A stretch of DNA of 6,659 bases from an uncultured Clostridia bacterium (GTDB lineage Bacteria > Bacillota > Clostridia > Oscillospirales > Acutalibacteraceae): positions 1-6,659 of the forward strand of contig CAMFPJ010000080.1 in the NCBI GenBank assembly GCA_945971755.1, in the 5' to 3' direction. The notes under the pieces were generated by a model. That model ran no database searches, was not told the DNA's origin, and saw nothing but the letters and a program-made list of their open reading frames with translations. Within the stretch, counting starts at the first letter, position 1. Every line of letters starts with the position of its first letter. Positions 1-6,162 of this stretch are shown here, one piece after another. The translations under genes were made by a program, and so were the position numbers.

Positions 1-1017
1 CATATATCCGTTTTCAATAAATTTATGAGATTTTTTTATTATTTCATTTGGAATCTGATGTCCAAATCTTTTTAATGTTTTTTCGTTTTGCAACCCCTCA
101 CAAAGCCGGAGAGACAGCATTGCGTATTCGGTGAAATCGCCGCCGCTACCGTCGGGAATAGGGGGAGCGCTGTCTAAAAACGCACTTAAATCACGGTCAA
201 AATAAAATCTTTTGCCGTTCAAAAATGAATGAGCAGAAGGCCCAAGCCCCAAATATTCCTCACAATGCCAGTATTTTAAGTTGTGGCGACTTTCAAAGCC
301 TTTTTTGGAGTAGTTTGAAATTTCATACTGAAAAATTCCGTTGTTTTTAAGAGCTTCGCCGACCTGCAGGTACATATCAGCCACTAAGTCATCATCAGGT
401 AAATTAAGTTCCTTTTGTTTCTTAAAAAACAAGGTATTTTCCTCAAGTTTTAATATGTATGAACTGATATGCGGAACACAAAGGGACAAGCAAAAATCAA
501 GGGTTTCTCTAAGGCTCTTTTCCGTTTGATTGGGAATGCCGAGCATAACATCAAGAGAAATATTTTCTATACCTGACTTTTGAGCGGACAAAACCGCATT
601 TTTTACTGTTTCCCTGTTTGACAGTCTGCCCAGAATTCGTCTCTCTTCGTCATTAGCCGACTGAAGCCCCATTGAAATTCGGTTTACACCGGAAGAGTTT
701 AAGACACGGAAAAAGTCACCGTCTAACCCAAAGGGGTTACACTCCACGGTTATTTCAACGTTATTTGTAAGAAACGGTTTTGCAAAATTCACAATTTCAG
801 ACAGTGCGTCGGCGCCTAAAACACTTGGCGTGCCGCCTCCTATGTAAAGTGTATCTGATTTACACCCACATTCAGCCATTTCAGCGGATATTCGATTTTT
901 TAATACTGTTACATATCTCTTTTTTATGCTTTCATCTGCCCTCATGGAGTAAAAATCACAGTACGGGCATTTAGAACGGCAAAAAGGAATATGCAAATAA
1001 AGTCCAATATTTTTCAT
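1..1017 (-). CDS. hemW: HemW, radical-SAM heme chaperone-like protein (HemN paralogue), 3' end cut by window edge
   Basis: The frame is open from ATG at 1017 to the window edge, giving 339 residues; HemW is usually about 370-380, so roughly the last 35-45 are missing. Visible radical-SAM features are the CX3CX2C cluster motif (C13, C17, C20) in IPFCRSKCPYCDFY, the SAM-binding GGGTP at 60-64, VECNP at 91-95, GVNRISMGLQS at 110-120 and the HemW-type HNLKYW at 245-250 followed by GLGPSAHSF. Residue 22 is Phe, so the fourth cysteine of true HemN (CX3CX2CXC) is absent. This favours HemW, a cytoplasmic heme-binding protein thought to insert heme into respiratory enzymes, over coproporphyrinogen dehydrogenase. 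Its ATG overlaps the TGA of the preceding deacylase gene as ATGA, and no Shine-Dalgarno sequence is visible upstream, so translation probably depends on coupling. Family assignment is firm; physiological role is inferred from the family. Confidence 0.93.
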   Translation of the reverse strand, partial: MKNIGLYLHIPFCRSKCPYCDFYSMRADESIKKRYVTVLKNRISAEMAECGCKSDTLYIGGGTPSVLGADALSEIVNFAKPFLTNNVEITVECNPFGLDGDFFRVLNSSGVNRISMGLQSANDEERRILGRLSNRETVKNAVLSAQKSGIENISLDVMLGIPNQTEKSLRETLDFCLSLCVPHISSYILKLEENTLFFKKQKELNLPDDDLVADMYLQVGEALKNNGIFQYEISNYSKKGFESRHNLKYWHCEEYLGLGPSAHSFLNGKRFYFDRDLSAFLDSAPPIPDGSGGDFTEYAMLSLRLCEGLQNEKTLKRFGHQIPNEIIKKSHKFIENGYM

Positions 1018-1502
1018 ACGGTAATAAAATGAATTTTGTGATTTGTACTGTCAATATATTTTTCCAAACTCTCAAAACTTAAATACACCGTTGCGGTATT
1101 GTCATTTGGATGAAAGCCCAGTTTTTCAGCGCCCTTTAAGTCTTTGTCAAAATATACTTCAACATTTGTGCTTTCGTCATTGATAAGTCCTAACGGAGAA
1201 ACAGAGCCTTGGGAGACCTTTAAGTGCTTTTCTAATCTTTCGGCAGAGGCAAAGCTGAGCCTTGTTGAGTTTATCTCACCGCGAATAAGCACTAAATCTG
1301 CCTGTTTATCGCCCCGCAGAACTACAAGCATGTGTCTTTTGCCCTTGTAATCACGAAGAAACAAATTTTTGCAGATAGTGTTTTCGCTGTTTAAGCCTAA
1401 AGCTTCAAGCTCGTCCATTGTGAAAGCGGCAGTATGTTCCTTAAGTTCATAGGGAATATTTAATTGATTAAGTCGTTCTAAAATATTTTCACGGTTATTC
1501 AT
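1014..1502 (-). CDS. ProXp/PrdX-like prolyl-tRNA synthetase-associated trans-editing deacylase (YbaK superfamily)
   Basis: This 162-residue protein matches the stand-alone editing domain that hydrolyses mischarged tRNA, typically Ala-tRNAPro (ProXp-ala/PrdX group). Visible signatures are EHTAAFTMDE at 22-31, the CKNLFLRD block at 44-51 with the conserved lysine K45, KGKRHMLVVLRGDK at 53-66, the SPLGLINDE block at 102-110, VEVYFDKDL at 114-122 and GFHPNDNTATV at 129-139 with H131. Length is normal for the family. The frame stays open about 46 codons further upstream, but that stretch lies inside the lepA coding region; the start MNNRENILERL at 1502 matches the family N-terminus and overlaps the lepA end by 8 nt. 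No clear Shine-Dalgarno is visible, so coupling to lepA translation is likely. The 3' end overlaps the hemW start by 4 nt. YbaK (Cys-tRNAPro) is the other possible specificity, but the CKNLFLRD block favours ProXp-ala/PrdX. Confidence 0.88.
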   Translation of the reverse strand: MNNRENILERLNQLNIPYELKEHTAAFTMDELEALGLNSENTICKNLFLRDYKGKRHMLVVLRGDKQADLVLIRGEINSTRLSFASAERLEKHLKVSQGSVSPLGLINDESTNVEVYFDKDLKGAEKLGFHPNDNTATVYLSFESLEKYIDSTNHKIHFITV

Positions 1503-3300
1503 CGTCAAGTTTAAGCACAGCCATAAACGCCTCTTGCGGAACTTCAACAGTACCGAACTGACGCATACGCTTTTTACCTTCCTTTTGTTTTTCAAGAAGT
1601 TTCTTTTTACGTGTAATGTCACCGCCGTAGCACTTTGCAAGAACGTCTTTTCTCATAGCCTTAACGGTTTCACGGGCAATTACCTTACTGCCGATTGCAA
1701 TTTGAACGGGAATTTCAAACATCTGACGCGGAATATTATCCTTAAGCTTTTCGGCAATTTTTCGTGCCCTTGAATAAGCTTTATCCGAATGAATAATGAA
1801 TGAAAGAGCGTCAATAGTGTCGCCGTTAAGAAGTACATCAAGTTTAACAAGGTTTGATTTTTGATAATCGGCAAGTTCGTAGTCAAAAGACGCATAACCC
1901 CTTGTGCGAGATTTAAGTGCGTCAAAAAAGTCGTAAATAATCTCATTAAGCGGCAATTTGTAATGTAAATCAACACGGTCTGCGTCAAGGTAAGTCATAC
2001 CGACGTACGTTCCGCGCCTGTCTTGGCAAAGGTCCATAATGGCTCCCACGTACTCAGGCGGAGCGTAAATGTGGGCTTCAACTGTCGGCTCCTCGGAATA
2101 GTCAATAGTTGCAGGGTCAGGGTAATGGCTCGGGTTGTCAATTTCAATCATTTCACCGTTTGTAAGGTGAATTTTATAAATAACGCTTGGAACTGTTGTA
2201 ACAAGGTCAAGGTTATATTCACGTTCAAGTCTTTCCTGAATAATTTCGAGGTGTAAAAGACCAAGGAAACCGCACCTGAAGCCAAAGCCGAGAGCACCCG
2301 ATGTTTCAGGCTCAAAGGAAAGTGCTGCGTCGTTAAGCTGTAACTTTTCAAGAGCGTCACGAAGTGCCTCATAGTCAGCACCGTCAGCAGGGTACACACC
2401 GCAGAAAACCATCGGGTTAACTTTTCTGTAACCTGCAAGTGGCTCAGCCGCTGGGTTTTCAGCAGTAGTTACTGTGTCACCAACTCGTGCGTCACTGACT
2501 GTTTTAATGGATGCGGTTATGTAACCGACTTCACCTGATGTGAGTTCTTTTGCTTTTTCCATAAATGTGGGGCGCATATAACCCACTTCAACAACGGTAA
2601 ATTCAGCGCCTGTTGCCATCATTCGCATTGTGTCGCCGGCTTTTATTTTACCGTCCATAACACGAACATAAACAATAACACCCTTGTAACTGTCATAAAC
2701 AGAGTCAAAAATAAGGGCACGAAGTGGCTCGCTATCGTGATTTTCAGGTGGTGGAACAAGTTTTACAATGCTTTCGAGAACATCAGCACAGTTCTCACCA
2801 GTTTTAGCTGAAACTCTTGGAGCTTCGCTACAATCAAGACCAATAATATCCTCAACTTCCTTTGCTACTCTTTCTGGGTCAGCGGCAGGTAAGTCGATTT
2901 TATTGATTACAGGTACTAATTCTAAATCGTGGTCAAGAGCCAAATAAGTGTTAGCAAGAGTCTGAGCCTCAACACCCTGTGACGCGTCAACAATCAGCAC
3001 GGCGCCCTCACAGGCGGCAAGACTGCGTGAAACCTCATAGTTAAAGTCAACGTGGCCGGGAGTGTCAATTAAATTGAGTTCGTAGGTGTTTCCGTCGTCG
3101 GCTTTGTAGTCAAGTTTAACTGCGTGAGCCTTAATTGTAATTCCGCGCTCACGCTCCAAGTCCATATTGTCAAGTAACTGTTCGGTCATATCTCTCTTGG
3201 CGACGGTTTCGGTAAGTTCTAAAAGCCTGTCTGCAAGAGTTGATTTACCGTGGTCAATATGAGCAATAATTGAAAAATTTCTTATTAGTTCTTTCTTCAT
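1495..3300 (-). CDS. lepA: Elongation factor 4 (LepA), ribosome-associated translational GTPase
   Basis: This 601-residue protein has the normal LepA length (about 600) and architecture. The GTPase domain shows G1 AHIDHGKST (13-21), G2 RGIT (52-55), G3 DTPGH (79-83), G4 NKID (133-136) and G5 SAK (164-166). The EF-G-like domains follow, including GFRCGFLGLLHLEIIQERLE. The LepA-specific C-terminal domain is present, with RKDVLAKCYGGDITRKKKLL and the ending FMAVLKLDDE. The family binds the ribosome, catalyses back-translocation in vitro and is linked to 30S biogenesis and growth under ionic stress. The start at 3300 (MKKELIRNFS) is chosen because AGAGGT lies 6 nt upstream; the ATG at 3321 has no comparable site and would add seven residues not typical of LepA. 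The gene lies 17 nt after the YitT-like gene and overlaps the deacylase gene by 8 nt. Nothing about the protein looks damaged. Confidence 0.98.
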   Translation of the reverse strand: MKKELIRNFSIIAHIDHGKSTLADRLLELTETVAKRDMTEQLLDNMDLERERGITIKAHAVKLDYKADDGNTYELNLIDTPGHVDFNYEVSRSLAACEGAVLIVDASQGVEAQTLANTYLALDHDLELVPVINKIDLPAADPERVAKEVEDIIGLDCSEAPRVSAKTGENCADVLESIVKLVPPPENHDSEPLRALIFDSVYDSYKGVIVYVRVMDGKIKAGDTMRMMATGAEFTVVEVGYMRPTFMEKAKELTSGEVGYITASIKTVSDARVGDTVTTAENPAAEPLAGYRKVNPMVFCGVYPADGADYEALRDALEKLQLNDAALSFEPETSGALGFGFRCGFLGLLHLEIIQERLEREYNLDLVTTVPSVIYKIHLTNGEMIEIDNPSHYPDPATIDYSEEPTVEAHIYAPPEYVGAIMDLCQDRRGTYVGMTYLDADRVDLHYKLPLNEIIYDFFDALKSRTRGYASFDYELADYQKSNLVKLDVLLNGDTIDALSFIIHSDKAYSRARKIAEKLKDNIPRQMFEIPVQIAIGSKVIARETVKAMRKDVLAKCYGGDITRKKKLLEKQKEGKKRMRQFGTVEVPQEAFMAVLKLDDE

Positions 3301-3305
3301 TTTAT

Positions 3306-3311
3306 ACCTCT
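3306..3311 (-). promoter_or_regulatory. Ribosome binding site that fixes the lepA start
   Basis: AGAGGT on the minus strand sits 6 nt before the ATG at 3300. It decides between this start and the in-frame ATG at 3321, which overlaps the TGA of the preceding gene. Confidence 0.75.
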
Positions 3312-3317
3312 GTTTTA

Positions 3318-4184
3318 TCATTTTCCGAATGTGAAGCCCTCACCGAGAATTTCGCCTGCTTCGGTAACAATGACGAAGGCTTTTTCGTCCACCGAGCGAA
3401 TAATTCTGTTGAGTTTTGCTATTTCGTGGGAGCGAATTGCACACATCAGCATATTTTTATCCTCGCCCGTGTAGCCGCCTTTAACAGGCAGAACGGTTAC
3501 ACCGCGGGAAAGCTCTTCTGTTATTGCTTTTATTATTTCGTCCGCGTAATCGGTAACGATTAAGAGCATTTTACCGCCGCCTGTACCGTAAATAATGTAG
3601 TCAATGGTACGGGATGAAATGAAAATTACTATTGCGGCATAAAGCACGCTTTCAAAGTTCTTGTAAACGATACCCGAAGTAATAGCTACTAATGCATCGG
3701 CAAGTAAAATCACCGTACCGATACTGATGTGCTGAAATTTTTTGTGAACCAGTTTTGCTATAACGTCCGTTCCGCCTGTTGTGGCATCACGTATAAAAAT
3801 TATTGCAAGTCCGATACCCGAAAGCACACCGCAAAAACAGGCAGCTAAAAGTGTGTCGCCCGTGTAAGAGGGCAAAAACGGAATTTTAATGTCAATAGCA
3901 ACAGAGCAAAGTGCGGTTGCTATGGCGGTTTTAACAATGAATTTCAGGCCGAACACCTTGAAGGCGATAAGAAAAAACGGAACGTTCAAAAGAAACATTG
4001 TAAGACCGACGGGCGTTCCGAAAAGAGAATTAAGAATTGTTGAAATACCGGTAAATCCGCCGAGGGACAGTTTGTTGGGAATTGAAAACATATTGATTGC
4101 CGCGGCGTAAATAAAACTGCCTATTACCCAGCAAATAACGTCAATAAAACCGTTTAATACTTTTTTCCGGTTTAACTGTTTCAT
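3318..4184 (-). CDS. YitT-family integral membrane protein with C-terminal DUF2179 domain
   Basis: This 288-residue protein shows the YitT layout. About six hydrophobic segments (near 13-33, 59-79, 84-100, 112-132, 153-174 and 179-196) are followed by a soluble C-terminal domain (about 205-285). The family signatures SLGGFTGIS (40-48) and TTGGTDVIAKL (135-145) are present, as is the DUF2179 region with RGVTVLPVKGGYTG (227-240) and AIRSHEIAKLNRII (249-262). Family members are abundant, often paralogous membrane proteins of Gram-positive bacteria; a transport role has been suggested but the substrate is not established, so none is assigned. The C-terminal domain resembles small ligand-binding alpha/beta domains and may be regulatory (inference). 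The start at 4184 overlaps the mrnC stop as ATGA, with GAGGT about 10 nt upstream. It is the only integral membrane protein visible in a run of translation and ribosome genes. Confidence 0.93.
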   Translation of the reverse strand: MKQLNRKKVLNGFIDVICWVIGSFIYAAAINMFSIPNKLSLGGFTGISTILNSLFGTPVGLTMFLLNVPFFLIAFKVFGLKFIVKTAIATALCSVAIDIKIPFLPSYTGDTLLAACFCGVLSGIGLAIIFIRDATTGGTDVIAKLVHKKFQHISIGTVILLADALVAITSGIVYKNFESVLYAAIVIFISSRTIDYIIYGTGGGKMLLIVTDYADEIIKAITEELSRGVTVLPVKGGYTGEDKNMLMCAIRSHEIAKLNRIIRSVDEKAFVIVTEAGEILGEGFTFGK

Positions 4185-4573
4185 AAATTCTCAACCTCAC
4201 AAGCTTTATCTAAAAGAGTGTTTAGCCTTTCATCTTCTCCTTTTAAGTGCAAAAAGCCTACAAGTGCTTCAAAACCCGTTGCCCAGTGGTAGTCGGCACC
4301 GCTTTGGTTTTTGGGAGTGTGCGATGTGTGTGCGTTTCTGCCTCTTTTGAAAATGTCGGTTTCTTCTTCGGTAAGCTCCGTAAGAATATTTCGCATAATC
4401 TGTGCCTGAGCCGATGCTTTAACGCTTTTAACAGAAAGGCTATGTAACGTGCCAACGGGTCTGTTGGCATTTAAGACAAGCCTTTGACGCACATAAAGCG
4501 AAAAATATGCGTCACCCACAAATGCAAGTGTTAAGGGACTTAAAAGTTCAGGTTTGTTTTTATCATTACCCAT
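4181..4573 (-). CDS. mrnC: Mini-ribonuclease III (MrnC), 23S rRNA maturation endonuclease
   Basis: This 130-residue protein is a lone RNase III catalytic domain without a dsRNA-binding domain, the Mini-III layout; family members are about 130-145 residues. The family signature LAFVGDAYFSLYVR (16-29) carries the catalytic-type aspartate D21. FKRGRNA (75-81) follows, and ATGFEALVGFLHLKG (98-112) carries the metal-binding glutamate E102. In Bacillus subtilis this enzyme trims 23S rRNA precursor ends, so it fits beside Obg, which acts in 50S assembly. The gene starts 9 nt after obg behind a strong AAGGAG site and overlaps the YitT-like gene by 4 nt. In many Bacillota mrnC instead follows cysS; here it sits in the obg-lepA cluster. 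Confidence 0.95.
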   Translation of the reverse strand: MGNDKNKPELLSPLTLAFVGDAYFSLYVRQRLVLNANRPVGTLHSLSVKSVKASAQAQIMRNILTELTEEETDIFKRGRNAHTSHTPKNQSGADYHWATGFEALVGFLHLKGEDERLNTLLDKACEVENL

Positions 4574-4578
4574 ATTTT

Positions 4579-4584
4579 CTCCTT
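4579..4584 (-). promoter_or_regulatory. mrnC ribosome binding site, sharing bases with the obg stop codon
   Basis: AAGGAG lies 5 nt before the mrnC ATG on the minus strand. Its first two A residues are the last two bases of the obg TAA stop (4583-4585), so ribosomes finishing obg stand directly on the mrnC initiation site, favouring coupling. Confidence 0.8.
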
Positions 4585-5857
4585 ACGGAACATATTCAAA
4601 TTCAAGGTCATATATGCTGACAAGGTCACCCTCATGGATACCTTTGTTTTTAAGTTCGTCAATAATTCCGCTGGACTGCAAAACTCTTTGGAAGTACTGT
4701 AAAGATTCGTAGTCATCAAGGTCCGTCTGACAAAGTATTCTGTAAAGCCACTCTGCCTCAACAATGTAAACGTCGCCCTCAACCGTTACCTTAAAGCCCT
4801 CTTTATTACTCTTGCTTTCAATTACGCTTATAGGTATTTCTTCTGATTCGTAACGCTTAACAGGGGGGAGTGTGTCAAGAAGAGCAGAGGTCGCGTTGAT
4901 AAGCTCTTTTGTGCCGTGTTTAATGGGGGCACAGATTTCAAAATACTGAAGCCCTTTGCCCTCAATGTATTTTCGGAATTCTTCTAACTGCTCGTCAGTT
5001 GCTAAGTCAATTTTATTACCAGCAACAATTTGCGGGCATTTTGCCAGTTCGGGATTAAACTTTTCAAGCTCGGCATTTATTGCCTCAAAGTCTTCAATAG
5101 GGTTTCTTCCCTCACTGCCTGCCACGTCAACAATGTGAATGAGCATTCTGCAACGCTCCACGTGGCGCAAGAACTCGTGTCCAAGACCTACGCCGTCGCT
5201 TGCACCCTCAATAAGACCGGGAATATCAGCCATAACAAAGCTTTTTTCGGGACCCATTGAAACAACACCCAAAACGGGAACAATGGTTGTAAAGTGATAG
5301 TCACCTACAATGGGCTTCGCCTCACTTACTACTGAAATAAGAGAAGATTTGCCCACATTCGGGAAACCGAGAAGACCGACATCTGCAATAAGCTTGAGTT
5401 CAAGACTTACTTCCCACTCTTCACCGGGGGCGCCCATTTTTGCAAAACGGGGAGTCTGCCTTGTTGATGAAGCAAAGTGAGAGTTGCCCCAACCGCCTTT
5501 GCCGCCCTTTGCGCCGATGAACTCTTCGTCGGTTGAAAGGTCAGCCATAATAACTCCGCTCTCTGTTTCGCGAATCACTGTGCCGCGGGGAACACGAATA
5601 ATAAGGTCCTTGCCCTTTTTGCCGCTTCTGTGAGAGCCGGAACCGTCTGCACCGTTCTCTGCTACATATTTTCTCTTGTAACGGAAATCGGCAAGAGTTG
5701 AGAGGTTATCGTCCACTCTAAAAATAATATTACCGCCTTTGCCGCCGTCACCGCCGTCAGGTCCGCCTGAGGCAATGTATTTCTCACGGTGAAAAGCAAC
5801 AGCGCCGTTGCCCCCATTTCCGCCTTTTATTTTGATTTTTGCTACATCTACAAACAT
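4583..5857 (-). CDS. obg: GTPase Obg (CgtA), 50S ribosome assembly and stress GTPase
   Basis: This 424-residue protein has all three Obg parts. The glycine-rich Obg fold occupies about 1-158, with KGGNGGNGAVAFHREKY near the start and GGPDGGDGGKGG at 31-42. The G domain has P-loop GFPNVGKSS (164-172), switch FTT (189-191), DIPGLIEGA (211-219) and NKID (281-284). The C-terminal OCT domain (about 350-424) ends IYDLEFEYVP. The family binds the large ribosomal subunit and links its assembly to nucleotide state, including ppGpp, and is usually essential. The G5 loop reads EICAP (307-311) where many homologues have an SA dipeptide, a mild variation. The start at 5857 is supported by GAGG 7 nt upstream and by the canonical MFVD N-terminus. 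It is the first gene of the minus-strand operon. The ribosomal protein genes rplU-rpmA, which often precede obg, are not next to it here. Confidence 0.98.
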   Translation of the reverse strand: MFVDVAKIKIKGGNGGNGAVAFHREKYIASGGPDGGDGGKGGNIIFRVDDNLSTLADFRYKRKYVAENGADGSGSHRSGKKGKDLIIRVPRGTVIRETESGVIMADLSTDEEFIGAKGGKGGWGNSHFASSTRQTPRFAKMGAPGEEWEVSLELKLIADVGLLGFPNVGKSSLISVVSEAKPIVGDYHFTTIVPVLGVVSMGPEKSFVMADIPGLIEGASDGVGLGHEFLRHVERCRMLIHIVDVAGSEGRNPIEDFEAINAELEKFNPELAKCPQIVAGNKIDLATDEQLEEFRKYIEGKGLQYFEICAPIKHGTKELINATSALLDTLPPVKRYESEEIPISVIESKSNKEGFKVTVEGDVYIVEAEWLYRILCQTDLDDYESLQYFQRVLQSSGIIDELKNKGIHEGDLVSIYDLEFEYVP

Positions 5858-5900
5858 AAAAATACCTCGTATTTACATACATTTATGCATATATATATCT

Positions 5901-5929
5901 ATTTTACACTAATTTCTAAAAATAATAAA
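5901..5929 (-). promoter_or_regulatory. Weak candidate promoter for the obg operon
   Basis: On the minus strand TAAAAT (5901-5906) resembles a -10 box. TTTATT, 17 bp upstream (5924-5929), is a poor -35 match. Transcription would start near 5894, giving a leader of about 37 nt before obg. The surroundings are very AT-rich, so chance matches are likely; the call rests mainly on the need for a promoter in this gap. Confidence 0.3.
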
Positions 5930-5964
5930 TAGTATTCATCAAGATTTTTAATTATTTTTTGGAA

Positions 5965-5980
5965 TCACGGTGTCACGGTA
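5965..5980. repeat. Tandem 8-bp direct repeat in the divergent intergenic region
   Basis: TCACGGTG is followed immediately by TCACGGTA, a GC-richer island in AT-rich DNA about 60-80 bp upstream of the candidate obg -10 box. It could be a protein-binding site, but two 8-mers are too short to exclude chance. The rest of the gap between obg and the small plus-strand gene (5858-6162) holds the promoters and LexA-like sites listed separately; no RNA gene or riboswitch-like structure was seen. Confidence 0.35.
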
Positions 5981-6052
5981 GATTTTGTAGGAATTTTTTG
6001 CCGAAATCAGCGTAAAAGTCCGTTTTTTAGGACAGAAAAACCGAAAAAGTGC

Positions 6053-6064
6053 GAACATTTGTAT
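6053..6064 (+). promoter_or_regulatory. Degenerate LexA-like site overlapping the -35 edge
   Basis: GAACATTTGTAT has a perfect left half-site (CGAAC with the preceding C) and shares ten identical bases, GAACATTTGT, with the perfect box at 6104. The right half is GTAT instead of GTTC, so six of the eight core positions match. It abuts and shares one base with the -35 hexamer, where bound LexA would occlude RNA polymerase. It may be a secondary low-affinity operator. Confidence 0.45.
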
Positions 6065-6091
6065 TGACAAGCGGCTAAAATTTGCTATAAT
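6064..6091 (+). promoter_or_regulatory. Near-consensus sigma-A promoter with extended -10, driving the small membrane gene
   Basis: TTGACA (6064-6069) and TATAAT (6086-6091) are both perfect consensus, separated by 16 bp. TGC before the -10 box gives an extended -10 (TGCTATAAT). Transcription should begin near 6098-6101, leaving a leader of about 62-65 nt. This is by far the strongest promoter-like sequence in the window. Confidence 0.88.
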
Positions 6092-6103
6092 AGTGGTTGT
6101 AAA

Positions 6104-6115
6104 GAACATTTGTTC
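6104..6115. promoter_or_regulatory. LexA (DinR) operator, SOS box
   Basis: GAACATTTGTTC fits the Gram-positive LexA core GAAC-N4-GTTC exactly, with all eight fixed positions present as an inverted repeat. It lies a few bases downstream of the predicted transcription start, where LexA would block initiation or early elongation. This predicts that the gene at 6163 is silent in normal growth and induced by DNA damage. LexA binding is inferred from the motif. Confidence 0.8.
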
Positions 6116-6149
6116 AAGTTTGTTCGGAAAAAGTTGAAGTTAATTACTT

Positions 6150-6155
6150 GGAGGT
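6150..6155 (+). promoter_or_regulatory. Ribosome binding site of the small membrane gene
   Basis: GGAGGT lies 7 nt before the ATG at 6163. It fixes that start and rules out the in-frame TTG at 6148, which lies too close to and partly inside this site. Confidence 0.85.
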
Positions 6156-6162
6156 AAATATT

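Noticed and set aside
1503..1640. Upstream extension of the deacylase gene to a 208-residue protein
   Set aside because: The added residues are a shadow of the lepA C-terminal coding region and do not resemble the family; the start at 1502 gives the normal length.
3301..3321. Longer LepA starting at the ATG at 3321
   Set aside because: It lacks a good ribosome binding site, while AGAGGT is correctly spaced for the ATG at 3300, which gives the usual LepA N-terminus.
4258..4782. Additional minus-strand open frames overlapping mrnC and the obg 3' end
   Set aside because: They lie in alternative frames of well-recognised genes, show no domain, and have no independent translation signals.
6021..6043. 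Hairpin or operator around the T6 and A5 tracts upstream of the LexA-like site
   Set aside because: The pairing is short, mostly A-T and interrupted; it looks like chance in an AT-rich spacer.
6112..6125. A third LexA site using the GTTC at 6122
   Set aside because: Only one half-site is present; the opposite half (TCAA) does not match GAAC.
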